Below, one piece after another: positions 19,097-26,697 of a DNA stretch of 64,000 bases (position 1 is the stretch's first letter; the number at the start of each line of letters is the position of its first letter). The stretch covers positions 434,001 through 498,000 of the forward strand of contig CAVUDJ010000008.1 in the NCBI GenBank assembly GCA_963740215.1, read 5' to 3'. Source of the DNA: CAVVAL01 sp963740215 (lineage in GTDB: Bacteria > Actinomycetota > Actinomycetes > Mycobacteriales > Cryptosporangiaceae). A program made the translations under genes and the position numbers. The notes below the pieces were generated by a model that ran no database searches, was not told the origin of the DNA, and saw only the letters and a list, made by a program, of their open reading frames with translations.

Positions 19097-19579
19097 ATGC
19101 GACGCCGGATCCGGACAGGTCTCCTGGTCACCGGGGTATTCGCTCATGTCGTGATCGCCGCAGCGGGCGCCGGGGTCCTCGTCAACAGGCACGTCTTCGA
19201 CGGCCGCTCCCCCGTGGCGCTGGCTGCGCCGCCGAGCCGGAGCGTGAGCCCGACGCGGGCGTCCAACTGCCAGGTCAGGTTCACGCCCCGGAGCCGCTGG
19301 AACAACGGCTTCACCGCCGACCTCACCCTGACGAACGTCGGCGCGCGGATCGAAGGCTGGGTGCTGACGTACTCGTCGCCGGGCGTGAAGGTGCTGCACG
19401 GCTGGAACGGCAACCTGACCCAACTCGGCGACGAGGTGACCATCCGGAATATCGCCACCAACGCCGTGCTCGCCCCCGGCGCGTCGATCACCATCGGCGT
19501 CTCGGCCACCGCCGCCGGTGCTCCCGCCAGCACCAGCCCTGCCCGCGGCTTCTCCCTGAACGGCGTCGACTGCGGCTGA
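19097..19579 (+). CDS. Secreted stand-alone CBM2-like protein
   Basis: 160-aa protein with an N-terminal signal/anchor (about residues 5-30) and a single family-2 carbohydrate-binding-like domain (about 58-160) bounded by cysteines (SNCQV and GVDCG). Binding-face aromatic candidates are in RSRWNNGF, IEGWVLTYSS and HGWNGN. No catalytic domain is attached. ATG follows GGGAAGGG at good spacing. A related domain occurs in the anchored protein at 59443. It may tether or present polysaccharide; binding specificity is inferred only. Confidence 0.7.
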   Translation: MRRRIRTGLLVTGVFAHVVIAAAGAGVLVNRHVFDGRSPVALAAPPSRSVSPTRASNCQVRFTPRSRWNNGFTADLTLTNVGARIEGWVLTYSSPGVKVLHGWNGNLTQLGDEVTIRNIATNAVLAPGASITIGVSATAAGAPASTSPARGFSLNGVDCG

Positions 19580-19754
19580 GCACCGGCGTTGGCGGAATCG
19601 CGCGCGGCGAGCGTCCTCCGCCGAGCACCGGTGTTCGCGGAATCGGCGCGGCAAGCGCCCCTCCGCTAAGCACCGGCGTTCGCGGAAATCGTTCGGCGAG
19701 TGCCCCCGCCGAGCACGGTGTTCGCGGAAAATCGGCGCGGGGAGTGCCCGCCGC
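19578..19754. repeat. Four tandem copies of a ~45-bp repeat
   Basis: Units start at 19578, 19623, 19668 and 19711, each beginning with a variant of gagcaccggtgttcgcgg and ending in ccgcc. The first unit overlaps the stop codon of the CBM2-like gene. No coding function is apparent. Confidence 0.75.
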
Positions 19755-19770
19755 CGCGCGATTTCGGTTT

Positions 19771-19814
19771 GTCAACATAGGTTGACGGCCCACGTCTCGT
19801 CAACTAATGTTGAC
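19771..19814. promoter_or_regulatory. Two GTCAAC-N4-GTTGAC operator palindromes
   Basis: GTCAACATAGGTTGAC at 19771-19786 and GTCAACTAATGTTGAC at 19799-19814 share perfect 6-bp arms with 4-bp spacers, starting 28 bp apart. The second ends 2 bp before the ATG of the small HTH gene, so binding would block transcription or initiation. The HTH protein is the obvious candidate binder. Confidence 0.65.
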
Positions 19815-19816
19815 GC

Positions 19817-20053
19817 ATGAGTGATGCGACGGACCTCGCCGCCGCGGCCAGCGGGGCGGACGCCCACACCGGCCTACGCGCCGCCCTGGCGCTGCGCCGG
19901 CTGGCGGAACAGCTCGAAGCGCTCCAGGTCCAGAACGCCCGGCGTCAGGGCTGGTCCTGGCAGGAGATCGCCGACGCGCTCGACGTCAGCAAGCAGGCCG
20001 TGCACAAGAAGTACGCCGGTCAGGCACCGGCGCCAGACCCACGGGAGGGCTAG
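19817..20053 (+). CDS. Small helix-turn-helix protein
   Basis: 78-aa protein. The HTH is in QGWSWQEIADALDVSKQAVH (about 46-65), preceded by a helical LRAALALRRLAEQLEAL segment that may dimerise. A ribosome site is not obvious, and a palindromic operator ends right at the start codon. Its stop TAG is directly followed by the ATG of the Clp-N protein (TAGATG). This HTH plus Clp-N-domain pairing is common in actinobacteria; it probably autoregulates. Specific role unknown. Confidence 0.8.
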   Translation: MSDATDLAAAASGADAHTGLRAALALRRLAEQLEALQVQNARRQGWSWQEIADALDVSKQAVHKKYAGQAPAPDPREG

Positions 20054-20632
20054 ATGTTCGAGCGGTTCACCAACGAGGCACGCGCCGTCGTGGTGCGCGC
20101 CCAGGAGGAGTCCCGAGCGCTAGAACACCGGCACATCGGCACCGAGCACCTGCTCCTGGCGATGCTCGACTACACGGCCGGCATTGCGTTCGCCGTCCTG
20201 AGCCAGGCCGGCGTCGAGCGTGACCAGGTGCGGCGCGACGTGGCGAAACACCTCGCTCCACCGCTCGGCCCCGCTGACGCCGAAGCGCTCAAGACGATCG
20301 GGATCGACCTCGACGCCGTACTCGACCGCATCAAGGAGTCGTTCGGCAAGGACGCGCTGCGCCAGGCCCCGCCGCCGGCACGCCGCGGCTGGCTGCGACG
20401 CCGCCGGCGCACGACCGGACACATCCCGTTCACGCCGCGCGCGAAGAAGGTGCTCGAACTGTCGCTGCGCGAGGCTCTCCAGCTCAAGCACAAGTACATC
20501 GGCACCGAGCACATACTGCTCGGCTTCATCCGCGAGGGCGGCGGGCTGGGTGCCCAGGTCCTCGCCGAGCGCGGTGTCGACCTGGAGCGGCTGCGCGCCG
20601 CAGTCCTGACGGCACTCGGCAAGGCGGCCTAG
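20054..20632 (+). CDS. Clp N-terminal-domain protein
   Basis: 192-aa protein made of the double Clp_N repeat found at the N-terminus of ClpC/ClpA, with no ATPase domains. Repeat one begins MFERFTNEARAVVVRAQEES with HRHIGTEHLLLAML. Repeat two has FTPRAKKVLELSLREALQLK and HKYIGTEHILLGFIREGGG. A basic linker (RRGWLRRRRRTT) separates them. Likely an adaptor or competitor for Clp substrate recognition, controlled together with the upstream HTH gene. Confidence 0.85.
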   Translation: MFERFTNEARAVVVRAQEESRALEHRHIGTEHLLLAMLDYTAGIAFAVLSQAGVERDQVRRDVAKHLAPPLGPADAEALKTIGIDLDAVLDRIKESFGKDALRQAPPPARRGWLRRRRRTTGHIPFTPRAKKVLELSLREALQLKHKYIGTEHILLGFIREGGGLGAQVLAERGVDLERLRAAVLTALGKAA

Positions 20633-20642
20633 GTCCGGCGGA

Positions 20643-20727
20643 CCAGCGGCTCGGGTCACGCGCCTCTGGGGCGGGCGGCCCAGCGGCTCGGGTAGCGCGA
20701 CTCTGGGGCGGGCGGCCCAGGCGCTGG
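20643..20727. repeat. Two copies of a 37-bp GC-rich repeat
   Basis: ccagcggctcgggt...ctctggggcgggcgg starts at 20643 and again at 20680. It lies between the Clp-N gene and the IS110 element. No coding role is seen. Confidence 0.5.
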
Positions 20728-20789
20728 GGCGGCGCGGCTCCGGGTGACCGTCCACCCACCGGGCCGACCAGGGAACCGGACTAATGGGG

Positions 20790-20980
20790 TTTGCCGGGTC
20801 GGTGTCTGGCAGGCTCGGTTCTTGTAGCGGCTGGTGGGTCAGCACTCCACTGGACGGGTCCGTTGAGGCCTAGGAACAGATCGTGCGCTCACCGGTCGTG
20901 GGGAGGCGTGACCGCTGATGGGATGTCGTGCCCGCCGGGTGGCGTGAGCACTCGGCCATTAGTTCGCGGGTGTCTCCCTG
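20790..20980 (+). ncRNA. Predicted bridge RNA (seekRNA) of the IS110 element
   Basis: A 5' hairpin (TGCC...GGCA near 20793-20815) is followed by two stem-loops. Loop 1 (stem GTGGG/CTCAC, 20834-20892) holds ACTGGAC at 20849, matching left target ACCGGAC with one wobble, and GGAACAG at 20873, complementary to right target CTGTTCC. Loop 2 (stem GGGAG/CTCCC, 20901-20978) holds ATGGGATGTC at 20918, identical to the right end of the element, and CCATTAG at 20956, complementary to its left end CTAATGG. This order and strand logic match the IS621 bridge RNA. RNA ends are approximate. Confidence 0.7.
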
Positions 20981-21025
20981 CGCGCTGCGCCGGTGTTGTC
21001 GGGCTGTCGGGTTCGGGAGGCGTGT

Positions 21026-22267
21026 GTGCTGTTCGTGGGGGATGACTGGGCCGAGGATCACCACGATGTGGAGATTCAGGACGAGGCCGGGCGCCGGGTG
21101 GCGCGGTTGCGGCTGCCGGAGGGCATCGAGGGGGTCACGCGGCTGCACGCGTTGATCGCCGAGCATGCGCCGGGCGAGTGGGCCGAGCTGGATCCGGTGC
21201 AGGCGGCCGGGCGGGTGAAGGTCGGGATCGAGACCGATCGGGGGCCGTGGGTGGCGGCGCTGGTGGCGGCGGGTTATGAGGTGTTCGCGATCAACCCGAT
21301 GCAGGTGGCCCGCTATCGGGAGCGGCATGGCGCGTCGGGGGCGAAGAGCGACGCCGCGGATGCGCATGTGCTGGCCGAGATCGTGCGGCTGGACCGGGCC
21401 CATCACCGCCCGGTCGCGGGGGACACCGCGCTGGCCGAGGGCATCAAGCTGGTGGCCCGGGCGCATCAGAACGCGGTCTGGGACCGGCAGCGGCAGGTGC
21501 TGCGGCTGCGCTCGACGTTGCGGGAGTTCTTCCCGGCGGCGCTGGCCGCCTTCGCCGACCTGGCCGCGCCGGAGACCCTCGAGCTGCTCGAGCGCGCCCC
21601 GGACCCGGCCCGGGCGGGCAGGTTGTCGCTGGCCAAGATCACCGCGGCGCTGCGCCGGGCCGGGCGCCGCGGCGACCTGGCGGCCCGGGCCGGGCAGATC
21701 CAGACCGTGCTGCGCGCCGAGGCGCTGCGCCACCCGGCGACGCTGGAAGCGGCCTACGCCGCCATCGTGGCCAGCGAGGTGCGCCTGATCGCCGCCCTGT
21801 CCACCCAGATCAGCGAGCTGGGCCAGGTGGTGGCCGACCATTTTGGCCGGCACCCGGACGCCGAGATCTACACCAGCCAACCCGGCCTCGGTGACATCCT
21901 CGGCGCCCGGGTGATCGGCGAGTTCGGCGACCAGCCGCACCGCTACCGCGACGCCAAAGCCCGCCGCAACTACGCCGGCACCAGCCCGATCACCCGCGCC
22001 TCCGGCCGCAGCAAACTCGTCCTCGCCCGCCACGCCCGCAACCGGCGCCTGGCCACCGCCCTGCACCAACAGGCCTTCAGCGCCCTGCGGGCCTCACCCG
22101 GAGCCCGCGCCTACTACGACACCCTGCGCGCCCGCGGCACCAGCCACCACGCCGCGCTGCGCCAACTCGCCAACCGCCTCGTCGGCATCCTCCACGGCTG
22201 CCTCAAAACCCGCACCCAATACAACGAGACCACCGCCTGGCCCAACACCAACCAAGCCGCCGCTTGA
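21026..22267 (+). CDS. IS110-family DEDD transposase/recombinase
   Basis: 413-aa recombinase. RuvC-like DEDD residues: D in FVGDDWAEDHHDV, E in VGIETDRG, and D/D in KSDAADAHVLAE. The C-terminal Tnp domain has GLGDILGARVIGEFGD and YAGTSPITRASGRSK; the Ser before Gly is the expected catalytic serine. GTG at 21026 is preferred because GGGAGG lies 5 bases upstream; an in-frame GTG at 20993 would add 11 residues. It uses an RNA guide encoded in the leader. Looks intact and possibly active. Confidence 0.92.
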   Translation: MLFVGDDWAEDHHDVEIQDEAGRRVARLRLPEGIEGVTRLHALIAEHAPGEWAELDPVQAAGRVKVGIETDRGPWVAALVAAGYEVFAINPMQVARYRERHGASGAKSDAADAHVLAEIVRLDRAHHRPVAGDTALAEGIKLVARAHQNAVWDRQRQVLRLRSTLREFFPAALAAFADLAAPETLELLERAPDPARAGRLSLAKITAALRRAGRRGDLAARAGQIQTVLRAEALRHPATLEAAYAAIVASEVRLIAALSTQISELGQVVADHFGRHPDAEIYTSQPGLGDILGARVIGEFGDQPHRYRDAKARRNYAGTSPITRASGRSKLVLARHARNRRLATALHQQAFSALRASPGARAYYDTLRARGTSHHAALRQLANRLVGILHGCLKTRTQYNETTAWPNTNQAAA

Positions 22268-22288
22268 CACCCCAACACCATGGGATGT

Positions 22289-22346
22289 CTGTTCCGGTAG
22301 TGGTCCCTAAACCGGACAGCCGATACCGCCAAAACCCCGACAGTTG
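22289..22346 (+). repeat. REP-like 58-bp element, right part of the IS110 target
   Basis: Begins ctgttccggtagtgg and ends cccgacagttg. It matches the reverse complement of 26640-26697 at about 50 of 58 positions with no gaps. Contains a CCGGT...ACCGG-type hairpin. The IS110 right end abuts it directly. Confidence 0.75.
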
Positions 22347-22428
22347 CAGCGGCGCCGGCCAGCAGGCGGCGCCGCGCCGCCCGGCACGCTGCGCCGCTGC
22401 GCCGGCAAGTCGCCGCAACAACCCGGAG

Positions 22429-22839
22429 TCAGGCCAGGCGGTCGGCGGCGGACAGGTGGGCCACGGTCTCGCCGGTGGCGCAGATCGTGCGGGTGACCTC
22501 GCGTCCGGCGTAGACCCAGTGGAACCGCAGCTCGCCGGCGCCGCGGTTGGTGAAACGGTGCGGCACACCGGCCGGCACCCACACGGCGTCACCGGCGGCC
22601 AGGTCGAATTCGCCGTCGCCGACGACCGCCCGCGCCTCGCCGGCCAGGATCAGCACCAGTTCCTCGACGTTGTGCGTGTGCAGCGGGGCGCCGGTACCCG
22701 GCACGAAGGTGGTGACGCCGCTCGTGACCTCGTTGGCCGTGGCGTTCCACGGTCCCACGAGCGGTGATGTCCGGATGCCGGCGCCGCGGTCGACCTGCTC
22801 GATCTCGGCCGCACGCAGTACCAGCGGGGAGTCCGTCAC
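22429..22839 (-). CDS. Cupin-domain protein
   Basis: 136-aa single cupin. Motif 1 is GAPLHTHNVEELVLILAGEA (His/His/Glu metal ligands) and motif 2 is GDAVWVPAGVPHRFTN, with the second His. The start overlaps the stop of the upstream gene by 4 bases (ATGA). Reaction or ligand unknown; single-cupin proteins of this size are sugar isomerases, dioxygenases or binding proteins. Confidence 0.82.
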   Translation of the reverse strand: MTDSPLVLRAAEIEQVDRGAGIRTSPLVGPWNATANEVTSGVTTFVPGTGAPLHTHNVEELVLILAGEARAVVGDGEFDLAAGDAVWVPAGVPHRFTNRGAGELRFHWVYAGREVTRTICATGETVAHLSAADRLA

Positions 22840-23210
22840 CGGTACCGGAAGCCGTCGAAGAACCGACGGAACACGCCACCGTGCCGGGGCAGCGGCTCGG
22901 CCGGCGGCGGGACGGTGGCACGCTGGCGCGCGACGGGATGGTCATAGTCGGTGCGGACGATCGCATCGACGACCTGCGCCTCGTCGTAGTGCTCCGATCC
23001 GCTGATCACCGGGACGAACCCGACCAGCATGCCGTTGCGCATCACCTGCGCCTCCAGCCCGGCGGTCCCGTCGGTGTCCCAGAGGGCCTCGCGGCCGTCG
23101 CGGAGCGCCACTCGCACGCCGAACTGGTACACACCCGCCTTGGCGATGTGCGCGTCGACACCTCGGTCTCGCAGGGTGTCGACGACTCGCCTGGCCCGGT
23201 TCTCGTCCAT
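22836..23210 (-). CDS. Hypothetical protein upstream of the cupin gene
   Basis: 124-aa hydrophilic protein with no motif I can name. It begins MDENRARRVVDTLRDRGVDA and contains VYQFGVRVALRDGREALWDT. The basic C-terminus ends FRRFFDGFRYR. No signal peptide or membrane span. ATG at 23210 is chosen; a TTG three codons upstream is also possible. Translationally coupled to the cupin gene. Confidence 0.7.
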   Translation of the reverse strand: MDENRARRVVDTLRDRGVDAHIAKAGVYQFGVRVALRDGREALWDTDGTAGLEAQVMRNGMLVGFVPVISGSEHYDEAQVVDAIVRTDYDHPVARQRATVPPPAEPLPRHGGVFRRFFDGFRYR

Positions 23211-23320
23211 GTTTCCCAAGGTAGCCCGGCCTGGACCGGGCCACTGCTGGTGCGGTGGATTCTTAGCCAGTTCCTAGAGGTATAGCGTCGGAGCAGCCGA
23301 CTACCGACAGGGAGCTGGAC

Positions 23321-23746
23321 ATGGCCACCACCCGCACGGCGAAGACGCACTGGGAAGGCAGCCTCATGGACGGCAAGGGCGTCGTCGCCCTGGAGTCGTC
23401 CGGGCTCGGCTCGTTCGACGTCAGCTGGCCGGCGCGCACTGAGCCGCCCGCCGGCCTCACCAGCCCGGAGGAGTTGATCGCGGCGGCCCACTCGTCCTGC
23501 TTCTCGATGGCGTTCTCGCACGCGCTCGCGCAGGCGGGCACGCCACCGCAGTCGCTGGACACCAGCGCCGACGTGACGTTCCAGCCGGGCACCGGCATCA
23601 CCGGCATCCACCTCACCGTGCGCGGCACAGTGCCGGGCATGTCGGCCGAGGACTTCGCGGCCACCGCCGAGGACGCCAAGGTGAACTGCCCGGTGAGCCA
23701 GGCCCTGACCGGGACGACCATCACCCTGGACGCGGCTCTCGTCTAA
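23321..23746 (+). CDS. OsmC family peroxiredoxin
   Basis: 141-aa OsmC-type thiol peroxidase for organic hydroperoxides. The two redox cysteines are in AAHSSCFSMAFSHAL (about 66) and DAKVNCPVSQAL (about 127). ATG follows GGGAG at good distance. Stands alone, with a short gap to the FmdB-like gene. Confidence 0.9.
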   Translation: MATTRTAKTHWEGSLMDGKGVVALESSGLGSFDVSWPARTEPPAGLTSPEELIAAAHSSCFSMAFSHALAQAGTPPQSLDTSADVTFQPGTGITGIHLTVRGTVPGMSAEDFAATAEDAKVNCPVSQALTGTTITLDAALV

Positions 23747-23768
23747 GAGCCGCTCTAAGATCTGCCAC

Positions 23769-23993
23769 ATGGCTGCCTACGACTACCGCTGCCGGAGCTG
23801 CGAACGCGTCTTCGAGGTGCGCCGCCGCATGCACGAGGAGGCGTCGGCGGTCCGATGCCCCGACGGGCACGACGACGTGGCGCGGCTCTGGTCCGCGGTG
23901 TCGGTGGGCGGCCTGGCGGGATCGGCGACGGGCGGCGCCGCGGCTGCGCCCACCGGCGGCGGTGGCTGTTGCGGCGGCGGATGCTGCGGCTGA
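23769..23993 (+). CDS. FmdB-type zinc-ribbon protein
   Basis: 74-aa protein. N-terminal zinc ribbon with ligands in YDYRCRSCERVFEV and the region of VRCPDGH. The C-terminal tail is a Gly/Cys-rich run with two CC pairs, which may bind metal. FmdB-like regulators are small and poorly characterised. Followed 10 bp later by a co-directional MmcQ/YjbR gene. Confidence 0.75.
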   Translation: MAAYDYRCRSCERVFEVRRRMHEEASAVRCPDGHDDVARLWSAVSVGGLAGSATGGAAAAPTGGGGCCGGGCCG

Positions 23994-24003
23994 CGGCCCG
24001 GCG

Positions 24004-24345
24004 ATGGTGACCGGCGAGGAGGTACGGCGGTTCGCCGCCACGCTGCCACGTACCGAGGTGGCGGTCGTCCGTGACCGGCTCAAGTTCCGCGTCCGCGGCA
24101 TCGTCTACGCGTCGCTCTCCGCAGACGAGACCCAGATGGGGTTCGGATTCCCGAAGGAGGAACGCGACGCGCTGGTCGCGTCGGAGCCGGACAAGTTCAT
24201 GCCGCCGAACCCGTCCGACGAGCGTTACAACTGGGTGCAGGTCCGCCTGGCCGCGCTTGACGAGGACGAGATGCGCGAGCTGATTCTCGACGCGTGGCGG
24301 ATGGTCGTCCCGAAGCGTGTCGCGGCCGAGTTCCTGGGGCGCTGA
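24004..24345 (+). CDS. MmcQ/YjbR family protein
   Basis: 113-aa protein with the YjbR-type double-stranded-DNA-binding-like fold. Motifs: FAATLPRTEVAVVRDRLKFR, MGFGFPKEERDALVASEPDK and PKRVAAEFLG at the C-terminus. Function within the family is unclear. The next gene starts one base after its stop. Confidence 0.8.
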   Translation: MVTGEEVRRFAATLPRTEVAVVRDRLKFRVRGIVYASLSADETQMGFGFPKEERDALVASEPDKFMPPNPSDERYNWVQVRLAALDEDEMRELILDAWRMVVPKRVAAEFLGR

Positions 24346-24346
24346 C

Positions 24347-24988
24347 GTGCTTGCCGTTGCTCATCGCGCCGGGAACAACCTCGCCGACCTGCGCACCGCG
24401 CTCGACGCGGGCGTCGACCTGGTGGAGGCCGACATCCGGCTGTTCCGCGGTGCACTGGAGGTGCGGCACCTCCGGTCGCTCGGCCCGCACCTGCTGTGGG
24501 ACACGTGGCAGCTCGTGCGCCGCCGCGACATCGTGCCGCCCGGCCTGACCGAGGTCCTCGCGGAGATGGCCGGGGATCCACGGATGATGCTCGACCTCAA
24601 GGGCACGGCGGTCGCGCTCGGGTCCCAGGTCGCGACGGCGCTGCGCGAACTGGCGCCTGGGCAGCCGGTGACGGTCTGCACGAAGGCGTGGCGGATGCTC
24701 GACGCGTTCGACGGCGACCCGCACGTCCGACAGGTGTACTCGGCCAGCAACCGCACCCAACTCAACCAGCTGCGCGCCCGGCTGCGGCGGCACCGAGCGT
24801 ACGGGGTGTCAATCCGGCAGCGGCTGCTCACGCCGTCGATCGTCGCGGAGATGCGCGAGTCGACCGAGCACGTGCTGGCCTGGTCGATCGACTCGCCCGA
24901 GGCGCTGGATCACGCCCGCCGGCTCGGCGTCACCGGCGTGATCAGCAGGGATCTCGGCCTGTTGCGCCAGGTCCTCGCCACGCGCTGA
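24347..24988 (+). CDS. Glycerophosphodiester phosphodiesterase-like protein
   Basis: 213-aa TIM-barrel protein of the GDPD/PI-PLC-like superfamily. The start LAVAHRAGNNLADLRTALDA carries the catalytic HR-type motif (HRAGN). VDLVEADIRLFRGALEVRH gives the ExD pair and second His. MLDLKG and WSIDSPEALDHARRLGVTGV are typical later strands. GTG at 24347 sits one base after the preceding stop. Its last 79 bp overlap the convergent flippase-like gene. Shorter than most GDPDs. Confidence 0.75.
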   Translation: MLAVAHRAGNNLADLRTALDAGVDLVEADIRLFRGALEVRHLRSLGPHLLWDTWQLVRRRDIVPPGLTEVLAEMAGDPRMMLDLKGTAVALGSQVATALRELAPGQPVTVCTKAWRMLDAFDGDPHVRQVYSASNRTQLNQLRARLRRHRAYGVSIRQRLLTPSIVAEMRESTEHVLAWSIDSPEALDHARRLGVTGVISRDLGLLRQVLATR

Positions 24989-25833
24989 GCCGCGAAGCTG
25001 CCGCCGCCGAGCACGAGTGCCGGCAGCCACGGTACGAGTGCGACCAGCGCTACCGTGCCCAGCGCGGCCGTCCAGGACACACCGAGCGACGCCAACCCGA
25101 CCGCGATCGCGCCGCTGCGCGGGTTGGCGCCGTCCAGCCCCGGCAGCACGCTCGCCAGCTGGCTGGCGCCGAACACCGCCAGCAGGGCGAGCGGGTCGAC
25201 GGCCCCCCCGACGGCGACGACGGAGCCGAGCAGCAGCGCCGCGATCCCGGCCTGGTAGCCGAGCGAGAGCAGCAGGCCGAGCACGAGCACGCGCGGCGGG
25301 GGCAGCGGCCGGCGGCGCAGCACATCCGGGTGGCGCCACCGGATCATGCCGGCGACCAGCACGACCACGACCGCCACCACCGCGAACGCGACCAGGAGCC
25401 GACGCGGCAGGGCCACGCCGGTGAGCGCCACGCCGAGAGCGATCCCCGACATCCCGACCAGACGGTCCATGCCGACGTCGGTGTATGCGACCGGACCGCT
25501 CAGCCCGGCGCCGCGCAGCCGGTGCGCGCGCCACAGGTCAGCGGTGGCGTGGACGGGCGCGGCCAGGCCGAGCAGCTCACCCTCGGCGTACGCGCGCACG
25601 TGCCACCAGCGGCTCTGCCCGCTCACCGAGAGGGCATGCCAGCGCAGCGGGCACAGCAGATACTTGCCGAGGACGAACGGAACCAGCCCGAGCAGCACCG
25701 GCAGCGGCGCCGCGGCCGGTATGCGCGCGAGACTCCACAGCGACAGGCCGGACGTCACCACGAGCGCTGTCGTACAGAGCCAAGGGTTCGTGGCGGCGCG
25801 CCGGACGGTCATGAGGTGCCGTCTGAAGGCCAC
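24910..25833 (-). CDS. LPG synthase TM-region-like integral membrane protein
   Basis: About 307-aa membrane protein of the UPF0104/AglD (lysylphosphatidylglycerol synthetase membrane domain-like) type with about eight hydrophobic spans, for example LPVLLGLVPFVLGKYLLCPL and LLVAFAVVAVVVVLVAG. GASQLASVLPGLDGANPRSG and YTDVGMDRLVGM match conserved loops. GTG at 25833 has GGGAG upstream; ATG 25812 is an alternative. The 3' end overlaps the GDPD gene by 79 bp on the opposite strand. Confidence 0.7.
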   Translation of the reverse strand: MAFRRHLMTVRRAATNPWLCTTALVVTSGLSLWSLARIPAAAPLPVLLGLVPFVLGKYLLCPLRWHALSVSGQSRWWHVRAYAEGELLGLAAPVHATADLWRAHRLRGAGLSGPVAYTDVGMDRLVGMSGIALGVALTGVALPRRLLVAFAVVAVVVVLVAGMIRWRHPDVLRRRPLPPPRVLVLGLLLSLGYQAGIAALLLGSVVAVGGAVDPLALLAVFGASQLASVLPGLDGANPRSGAIAVGLASLGVSWTAALGTVALVALVPWLPALVLGGGSFAAQRVARTWRNRPRSLLITPVTPSRRA

Positions 25834-25923
25834 ACAACAAGGCTCCCACCAGTGATTACTACGCACCACTCAAGACTGGTTACGTAGAGCTATCCCGCGG
25901 GTTACGGCCAGGCGACGTGGCGG

Positions 25924-26616
25924 CTACTCGACAGCGGCGAGACGGCGCAGGCGTTCGTCGGGTGTCTGGCGGGGGCAGCTCGTGCACTTGTCGCAGCCCG
26001 GTACGACATAGATGAGGCAGCAGGAGCTGCGCCGCACGAACCGGCGCTTCCCAACGTCGACGAAGCGCGGCGTCGGCATGATCCCCCGCGCTACGGCGAC
26101 CGCCACCTCTGTAGCCCTGTCCGTGGCATTCAGGGCAGCGCCGGCGCGCAGTGCCCAGCCACCGAGCGAGTCGGCCGCGATGGCCCACAGCGACCTCTCC
26201 CCCGCGCCACTCGCCCGAGCCAGCTCCTCGATGACGGGCGTGAACGCATCTCGCAGCGCACTACCCAGCCGCGACAGGTCGCCGCCGAGCACGCGCCCGC
26301 TCCGCGCACCGCCGAGGTACCCGTCAGGCCGGAGATCGACCTGTACCGCGTCGAGCGCCGGGTCCACGGCGGTGCCGGTAGCGAGCAGCGTGGCGACCGG
26401 CGGACCGACCAGAGTCGAGCTGGCCATGTACCACCACAGCGTGCCGACCACCCGTGGGTCGTCGACCGCCCAGCTGCGCCGCCCGTCGGCTATCCGCGCA
26501 CACAGCCACTCCGGATCGGCTAGCACGGAGCCCGGCAGCGAGCCCGTGCCCAGTACGAGCGCGAGGTCTGGAACGGCCGCCACGGTCCGGGCATAGACCT
26601 CGTCGACCACGCTCAC
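25924..26616 (-). CDS. FhuF-like (2Fe-2S) ferric-siderophore reductase
   Basis: 230-aa protein. The C-terminal [2Fe-2S] motif is SSCCLIYVVPGCDKCTSCPR, the CC-x10-C-x2-C arrangement of FhuF. The N-terminal part (VLGTGSLPGSVLADPEWLCA; WWYMASSTLVGPPVATLLA) fits the FhuF/IucA-like reductase fold. Likely reduces imported ferric siderophore in the cytoplasm. No siderophore transporter is adjacent. Confidence 0.8.
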   Translation of the reverse strand: MSVVDEVYARTVAAVPDLALVLGTGSLPGSVLADPEWLCARIADGRRSWAVDDPRVVGTLWWYMASSTLVGPPVATLLATGTAVDPALDAVQVDLRPDGYLGGARSGRVLGGDLSRLGSALRDAFTPVIEELARASGAGERSLWAIAADSLGGWALRAGAALNATDRATEVAVAVARGIMPTPRFVDVGKRRFVRRSSCCLIYVVPGCDKCTSCPRQTPDERLRRLAAVE

Positions 26617-26639
26617 GCCACGTGACCCTACGGGCCGAC

Positions 26640-26697
26640 CAACTGTCGGGGAAATGGCGGTATCGAGCGTCCGGTTTGGGGACCAATACCGGAACAG
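26640..26697 (-). repeat. REP-like 58-bp element, intact copy
   Basis: Reverse complement begins ctgttccggtattgg and ends ccgacagttg. It matches 22289-22346 without gaps at about 86%. It includes upstream gaacgggaCT, so it preserves the target that IS110 split at the other locus. Confidence 0.75.

Larger units (their letters stand above)
20783..22290 (+). mobile_element. IS110-family insertion sequence, delimited by CT cores
   Basis: 1508-bp element carrying one DEDD transposase and a 243-bp non-coding leader. Ends were set by comparing the right flank with an intact repeat copy at 26640-26697. Joining gaaccggaCT on the left (ending 20782) to CTgttccgg on the right (from 22289) recreates a sequence like gaacgggaCTgttccgg in the intact copy. 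CT is therefore the core dinucleotide, and there is no inverted-repeat terminus, as expected for IS110. The insertion is in a REP-like element, the usual kind of target for several IS110 members. Confidence 0.8.

Noticed and set aside
20643..20782. Left terminal inverted repeat of the IS element
   Set aside because: No inverted match to the right end exists, as expected for IS110; the 37-bp repeats here lie outside the element.
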